In this document: in pieces, positions 58,341 through 64,000 of the stretch | Layout of the letters: every line of letters starts with the position of its first letter | Position numbering within the stretch: position 1 is the first letter of the stretch | Source: Cryptomeria japonica | Lineage: Eukaryota; Streptophyta; Pinopsida; Cupressales; Cupressaceae | DNA length: 64,000 nt | Direction: 5' to 3' | Assembly: GCF_030272615.1 (NCBI RefSeq) | Contig: NC_081406.1 | Location: forward strand, 472,428,400-472,492,399 | Translations under genes and position numbers: made by a program | The notes under the pieces: model-generated | The model's input: only the letters and a program-made list of their open reading frames with translations | Told to the model about the DNA's origin: nothing | Databases searched by the model: none

Positions 58341-59332
58341 GTCTGGGGAGCCATTCTGGCAGCCACACTTAAAGTCGTTCCCAAGTTCATAGGAGAATGT
58401 CATAAAACCCCTAGGGAGCATCTGCAAGATGTGGCTACTATCTGCACTATCCATGGCATCACTGAGTAGAATGTAGCTTTGAGATTGCTCGTAGCATCTT
58501 TCAAAGGAAAATCTTTGGACTGGTTTAGATCTTTAGGCTCCAATAGTATAGGGGATTGGGATCAGCTGGGGGATCGTTTCTTTCAGAGATTCTCAGACAA
58601 AGCTGACAAATTGTCCCTAATGCACTAGCTCATTACAATCAAGAGGGCTCCTACGGAGGTATTAACTAATTTTAATCTGAGATTTCAACGAACCTGGCAA
58701 AGGATACCATTGTCTGTCTGCCCTCTTGCAGATATGGCTTTTGTATTCTATCTAAAAGCTTTTAATTCTGACATATCAGTAATGATTCAATCCTTAGGAG
58801 GTAACACTCTTCCGCAAGCATTTGATATAGCGGTTCAAGCTGAAAATAACCTTATCGATGCTGGAAAGCTAGCCCCTCGCCCTATAATGCCAATTTTCCC
58901 TGAAATATCACCCAAGTCATGGAGGAAGCCACTCCAAGCACCTCCGCTCCACAGTCTATGTATTACTTCCCTACTCCCCAAGCTGCTTCTCTCGCTACTG
59001 AAGTCAATGATATGAAAAATCTCTTGAGATCCTTCTCCAATGAAATTGTCAACCTAAAAAGGGCCCAGGTTTCGCCCACCAAGCCTCCTTTTCAGCAAAG
59101 TTTCCAAGGAAACCGATCTCCATACCAACATCCTAATCATCGGGCTGAGAAATCTCTTCTGTCGAATGGCCAAATAGTCCCATTTCCCAATCCATTGCAA
59201 GCCATCCACCCGACCATTGGTAGAGAATTGACCGTAGGTCAAAATAATTTGGCAGACGACAACAACTCTTGGTGTTTCCCATGCAACAATGCTCATACTC
59301 TGAGGAATTGCCCAAGGGGAAATTTAAAATAG
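58341..59332 (+). pseudogene. Gag of the right-hand Ty3 element
   Basis: The capsid region is readable across stops: GAILAATLKVVPKFIGECHK, LRLLVASFKGKSLDWFRSLG, WDQLGDRFFQRFSD, LTNFNLRFQRTWQRIP (58341-58720), then MAFVFYLKAFNSDISVMI and LPQAFDIAVQAENNL (58733-58860). 58919-59332 is an Asn/Gln/Pro-rich linker ending in a zinc knuckle WCFPCNNAHTLRNCPRG, a CX2CX3HX4C variant. Breaks include TAG at about 58468, TAG at 58626 and a frameshift near 58915. Confidence 0.85.
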
Positions 59333-59739
59333 AAGGTCACGGAACAAATAAATTTAGGCATCATGCTAGATGAATCCACGTACACATCTCTGGGTATGGA
59401 CAATGCGGCTTTTGTCGCTCAGATGCAATGAATGTCATTACAACAAGAAGCGAAAATCGCCCCTGATCATGCGCTTTTTTCATGCATGGAGGATGAGGAC
59501 ACAGTGCTGACCAATGATGCAGGCACTCCAAAAGATGGAACCCCTATTGTGCATTCAAATTACATTCTTTTCTCTAAAAGGCATTTAATCAGGGAGGACG
59601 CCAGCAATATGAGATCAGTGCCCATAAACTAGCCCCCGGAGCCACCAGTCATCAGTTCTGCCTATCCTAGGAAAGAGTTCATCCCTTATAAACCAAAAGA
59701 GCCAAAGGTCTTCACACCTCTGGCGCTGGATGTAGTCGA
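59333..59739 (+). pseudogene. Gag-protease linker of the right-hand Ty3 element
   Basis: It carries on the polyprotein in two frames (LGMDNAAFVAQMQ near 59395; FSCMEDEDTVLTNDAGTP at 59480; then PPVISSAYPRKEFIPYKPKE near 59640). No catalytic motif; position defines it. Confidence 0.5.
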
Positions 59740-60480
59740 ACAGTTGAAGAAAGCTCCAGCTCATGTCTCTCTATGGAACCTCCTCGGTATCCCAGAGCAA
59801 AAGAGCAGGCTAAGAGAGGCATTGTCTCATGATCAAAAGGACACAGGTACGGTAGCTCCACCGCCCGTTCAGACGGATGGAATGGGTTGGCACCCAACAG
59901 TTAGTAAAATGCGCTCCCCTACCATATTGACAAATGAGAGTTTGCCCTCCACTACCCAAGGAGAAGGTAAGCCTAAACCGAATCCTTTTTACCTTACCCT
60001 TATAGTTGGAGATAAACTTTTGCATAACTCCATGATAGATTATGGGGCTAGTACCACAGTCATGCCTAAGCAAATTGCCGAAGTATTAAACATTAAGTAT
60101 GACCCTTTAAGTAAAGGAGTAATGTAGCTCGATAGTAATAGGGTTCATACAGTAGGTCTCATCAAAAGCCTTCCCTTCACGTTATTTGCATGCCCAAGTA
60201 TAACAGTATCTCAGGAAGTAGTGGTCATCGGTATTCCTCCTGTCTTTGGGCTCTGTCTGTCTCAAGACTTTACTGCTAAAATAGGAGGCTATATGTCCCT
60301 AGATTGGTCCCACCTTATCCTCCGTACCTGACATGGCGCTAAGATGAAGATCCTTTCAGAACCCCTTCATGATGAGCACATAGCTGACCAAGCCTTGATT
60401 AATTTTGAGCCTACCCACACCTCTATATCCAATGATGAACAAAAGGTGGTAGAGCTTTTAGAAGATGAAGAAGTAACAGG
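59740..60480 (+). pseudogene. Retropepsin (protease) of the right-hand Ty3 element
   Basis: 59744-60127 contains VSLWNLLGIPEQKSRLREAL, a block typical before Tat-type proteases, then FYLTLIVGDKLLHNSMIDYG with ASTTVMP. The catalytic Asp is present, with Tyr in the second position of the DSG triad. After a TAG at 60125 the C-terminal strands continue to about 60330, with an acidic tail beyond. Confidence 0.8.
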
Positions 60481-60487
60481 GTAAATC

Positions 60488-61134
60488 TTGCCCGAACAAG
60501 AAGCTTTCCTAAATGAGTTCATATATTTAGACCCCTTCTCTAATTACCATGCCATAGGCCTATGTACCTATTGCATTTTTGAAGATCAGAAGATCCCAAA
60601 ACTCACCAGAGATCCATTCTCCAAAGATCAGTTGTCTTCTGCTCTATGCACCTTACAATTTGACGGCACCAAATGCAAAATGGGCTCTGGAGCTGGAGTT
60701 TGTCTCACCCCCCTACAGGAGATCAGATCCAAAAGTCTTTTCAGTTACAGTTTGCATGTTCGAATAATGAAGTAGACTATGAAGGGCTAATTCAAGGTTT
60801 GAACATAGCAGAAAAGATGGGCATTAAAAAATTGAAGGTCCTTGGCGATTCCGAGCTAGTAGTGCACCAAGTTCGAGGGATATCCAGTGCCAAGCATGTC
60901 CGCATGAGATCTTACCGTTCCAGAGTCTGGGATCTAATAGAAAGTTTTGATGCTTTCAATATCATAAGCATTCCTCGAAAACTAAATACCTTAGCATACC
61001 GCATGGCTACCATAGGAGCTCATTTTGATCCTGTTGTAGACTTCCTAACCGGCTCCCCAACAGTCAGTGTAGTGGTTCACCTGGCTATCCCTGATAATGA
61101 TACATATTGGCAGGTGTTTGAAAGTGATGAGTAG
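60488..61134 (+). pseudogene. Archaeal-type RNase H placed before RT
   Basis: Strand 1 reads TLQFDGTKCKMGSGAGV (60650-60700, frame 1) with the first catalytic Asp intact. After a frameshift near 60720 the domain continues as ACSNNEVDYEGLIQGLNIA with the catalytic Glu, LKVLGDSELVVHQVRG with the next Asp, SRVWDLIESFDAFNIISIPR and KLNTLAYRMATIGAHF. The last catalytic position (normally Asp in NxxAD) is Tyr. It matches 19289-19624 in sequence style and in position between protease and RT. Confidence 0.85.
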
Positions 61135-62310
61135 ATCACTTTTTTTATCCTAAGCTCGGGAGAGTTTGCTGACTAGCTCCAACCTAATATCAAAGAAGCT
61201 TACGGGAACCAAGTTATTCAATTAAAATCCAACAAGATCCCTAATGGTTTGATTACCTTAGAAAATCTATTTGACCATGACGATGCTAAAAAGGATAAGC
61301 GGAAGCTCACAGTAAATAAAGGAGATTATGCTGAGATGTCAGTCGGAAGTGGAAGAATCCTCAAGGTTGGAAAAGGTGTTTCCTCCAAGGACAGAAAGAA
61401 GTTGGCTCGATACTGTGATGAATATAAAGGTGTCATGGCTTGGTCCTATGATGATTTAAAGGGGTACGATCCTAACATCATCCAGCACACCATTGAACTC
61501 GTAAATGGAGCTAAGCCAGTTCGATAGAAGCAAAGACCAGTCAACCCCAAGATCAAATCCCTCATGGCTCAGGAGTTGAAGAAGCTGATCGAATCAGAGA
61601 TTATTTACCCCATAAATCATAGTACATGGGCATCCAATTTGGTCCCTGTTAGGAAGAAGAATGGAGATATCTGACTCTGTGTAGATTTTTGAGACCTGAA
61701 TCGAGCATCACTCAAGGATCATTATCCCTTGCCATCAATGGAATAATTATTGAGCACCATAGCTGGATCAGAAATGTTCTTAATGCTTGATGGTTTCTCA
61801 GGATATAACCAGGTAAGTGTGAAAGTGGAGGACTAGCACAAGATGACTTTCACTACCAAGTGGGGAACATCTGCATACTAGAAGATGCCTTTCGATTTGT
61901 CAAACGTCGGGGCCACTTTCCAAAGGGCCATGGATTTAGCTTTCAAAGAGCTAATTAACAAGATTATCCTAATATATTTAGATGACCTGACTGTGTTTTC
62001 CAAACATTGGGAGGATCATTTTGATCACCTCGAGTTAGTCCTACAAAAATGTATTGAATTCGGGATCTCCTTGAACCCAAAGAAATGTATCTTCAAGGTT
62101 CCTCAGGGGAAACTGCTTGGGCATATAGTTTCAAAGGAAGGTGTCTCTATTGATATAGACCGAGTCAAGGCCATTAAGGATCTCCCCCTCCCGGTTAACA
62201 AAAAGGGAGTGCAATCCTTTCTAGGAAAGGTCAACTTTGTTAGTCGCTTCATCTTCGACTTTGCCAGAATAATAAGACCCATCACTCTCATGCTAAAAAA
62301 GATATACATT
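61135..62310 (+). pseudogene. Reverse transcriptase of the right-hand Ty3 element
   Basis: A connector (61249-61527, ITLENLFDHDD, GVMAWSYDDLKGYDPNIIQH) leads into RT: PVNPKIKSLMAQELKKLIES, STWASNLVPVRKKNGDI, LCVDF-x-DLNRASLKDHYP, MLDGFSGYNQVSVKVED, FDLSNVGATFQRAMDLAF, and the active site ILIYLDDLTVFSKH, which is intact. The thumb follows (VQSFLGKVNFVSRFIFDFAR). Six or more stops (for example TAG after PVR at 61525, TGA at 61672 and 61690) break the frame. Confidence 0.9.
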
Positions 62311-62780
62311 TCAGATGGACTGCTGAAGCTAAAAAGGCTTTTGACCAAATAAAATATGCCATCTATTCAGCCCCAGTATTAGCTAATCCAGATATGTCCA
62401 AGGATTTCATAATGTATGTCTATTTCAGTCAGCATAGTATCGCTATGGTATTAACTCAGAAGGACACACAAAAGGGAGGAGAGCACCCCATAGCTTTCCA
62501 TTCAAAAAATCTTAAAGATTATGAGCTCCACTACAACTTTGTGGAGAAATAAGCCTTAGCCGCCATAAAATGACTAAAGAAATTCAGGCATTTCATTGCC
62601 TGTAATAAGATCATGGTGTATGTAGCTTATCCCGCCAGTAAGGGAGTACATCATGGAGGGTGACATCACTGAAAAAAGAGCAAATTGGATCACTAAGATT
62701 CTAGAATATGATGTCGATATCAAGCCTACAAAGCTGGTCTGCGGAAGAGGCCTATGCGAGTATATAGTGCAGGACAGTGA
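62311..62780 (+). pseudogene. Gypsy-type RNase H of the right-hand Ty3 element
   Basis: The translation gives AEAKKAFDQIKYAIYSAPVL, FIMYVYFSQHSIAMVLTQKD, HPIAFHSKNLKDYELHYNFV and AAIK-x-LKKFRHFIACN. The first catalytic Asp (normally in TDAS or similar) is not present (YVYFSQ), the same loss as in the Tat-like element at 17492-18025. This fits a tether role for the ancestral domain after gain of the second RNase H. A frameshift near 62300 separates it from the thumb. Confidence 0.8.
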
Positions 62781-62879
62781 ACCCCGAGTGATAGAGCCAC
62801 TGCAGAGGAAGCGGTTATGTTTATGCCCGAGATCCCCAGTGACAGCTGGATTGACAAAAGGAAACATTTCATGAAGACC

Positions 62880-64000
62880 AGGATTTTTCCTGAAAATCTC
62901 CCCCTGCTAAAAGGAGATTCTACCAACTCCAAAACAGTGGTTTATGCCTAATAGATGGAACTCTTTTCAAAAGGAATTTTGATGGAGCTCTACTCCGCTG
63001 TGTGGACCAGAGCCAAACTGGTAAAATCCTACATGAGTTTCACTATGGCTCCTCACGAGGCCACTTCTCTGCGCCCATGACCACTATCAAAATTACCCAA
63101 GCTGGATATTTTTGGCCATCCATTTTCAAAGATGCACACATTATGGTAAGAGGATGCAAAGAGTCTCAATATTATACAGGGAGAGGTAAGAAAGCAGCCA
63201 TGCCACTCAGGCCTGTGTCAGTAGAAGAGCCTTTCACTCAATGGGGCCTTGATTTTGTCAGGATGATCAACCCTCCAAGTTCAACTGGACACAAATGGAT
63301 CCTGACCGCCACTGATTATTTCACCAGATGGCCTGAAGCCATCCCTTTGCGGAATTCATCTGAAAGCGAAGTGTTGGCTTTCCTAGAATATCTTACTTGT
63401 CGGTACAGTCCCCCAAAAACTGTTATATCAGATAATGCACGCACATTCACAGGCTCGTGAATCACACAGTTTGCTCTCAGTAGAGGTATTTATCTCAAGA
63501 CCTCTTCCAATTACTACCCTCAAGGGAATGGTCTTTATGAATCTACTAATAAGAACCTGATCTGACTTATCAAAAAGATAGGTTCTGAATATAAGAGGGA
63601 TTGGCACCACCACCTAAGAAATGCACTATGGGCAGACCGCATAATGCCCAATAGATTCTAAAAAACTCCCCATACAAGCTGGTATACGGGAAAGATGCAC
63701 TTTTTCCTTTGTCACTGGAAATCCCGACGTTGCAATTGCTAAAATCCATGGATATCGCCAAAAATGGTCCAATGGTCGTAAGGTTAGTGGAGATTATGGA
63801 GCTAGAGGAAGTGAGAGAAGCAGCTTTCACAGCTCTCCAAGACAGACAGGAAGTTGTAAAAAGGTGGTTCGACAGTAAAAAGAGTTCTGATGTGACTTTC
63901 ACCCTCGGAGACCTTGTTTTGAAGTACAATGAGAGAATGGCGAAACCTGGTCAGCATGCCAAGTTCAACTACCTATGGGAGGGTCCTTTCTGCATCATAG
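62880..64000 (+). pseudogene. Integrase of the right-hand Ty3 element, cut by window end
   Basis: The zinc module (HEFHYGSSRGHFSAPMTT, YFWPSIFKDAHIMV) has lost its second Cys (RGCKESQ). The catalytic core keeps all three acidic residues in context: WGLDFVRMINPPS, VISDNARTFTGS and, after a TGA at 63458, YYPQGNGLYESTNK. C-terminal region: RDWHHHLRNALWADRI, KLVYGKDALFPLSLEIPTL, and a GPY/F-type end FNYLWEGPFCII at the window edge. The stops at 63458 and 63563 and a frameshift near 63660 make it inactive. The 3' LTR lies beyond the window. Confidence 0.9.

Overview
The window is plant nuclear DNA made almost entirely of old, broken transposable elements. I found no intact host gene, tRNA, rRNA or CRISPR array. 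Plant-type Ty3/gypsy and Ty1/copia retrotransposons, a CACTA (TNP2-type) DNA transposon, solo and nested LTRs, and slow decay by point stops and small frameshifts suggest a land plant with a very large, repeat-rich genome. A gymnosperm such as a conifer is my best guess. That is an inference; nothing in the sequence names the species.

Layout. (1) 1-348 is the edge of a minus-strand copia LTR that cuts an Athila-like Ty3 element (349 to about 5.7 kb, minus strand). That element has gag, protease and half of the RT, a tRNA-Asp-type primer site at 3699-3717, and an LTR from 3722 that is split by a solo copia LTR (4066-5283). (2) About 6.16-41.5 kb is a nest four elements deep. The outermost is a CACTA transposon whose TNP2 transposase gene (minus) lies at 6165-9108 and 39829-40390. 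A Tat-like Ty3 element (9109-39823, minus) sits in one transposase exon, with a GTACC target duplication on each side. Its right LTR holds a plus-strand copia element (25199-37652, target duplication CTTAT). That element in turn holds a minus-strand copia element (30985-37138). (3) 41545-43720 is a coding-less LTR element with a tRNA-iMet primer site. (4) 44358-45100 is an array of about 14 palindromic units. (5) 45.1-56.5 kb is AT-rich, low-complexity, mostly unclassified DNA with one degenerate proline-rich reading region. (6) 56.5-64 kb is the 5' part of another Ty3 element (plus) that runs off the right edge: LTR, primer site, gag, protease, RNase H, RT, second RNase H and integrase.

The most unusual features are in the Tat-like element. 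Its two terminal repeats are about 6 kb long, and each carries a TATA box and the remains of a roughly 1,200-codon reading frame of unknown function in the same sense as gag-pol. This element and the right-hand Ty3 element both place an extra, archaeal-type RNase H domain between protease and RT, as well as the usual RNase H after RT. All coding regions in the window carry stops, frameshifts or lost catalytic residues, so none of the elements looks autonomous now.
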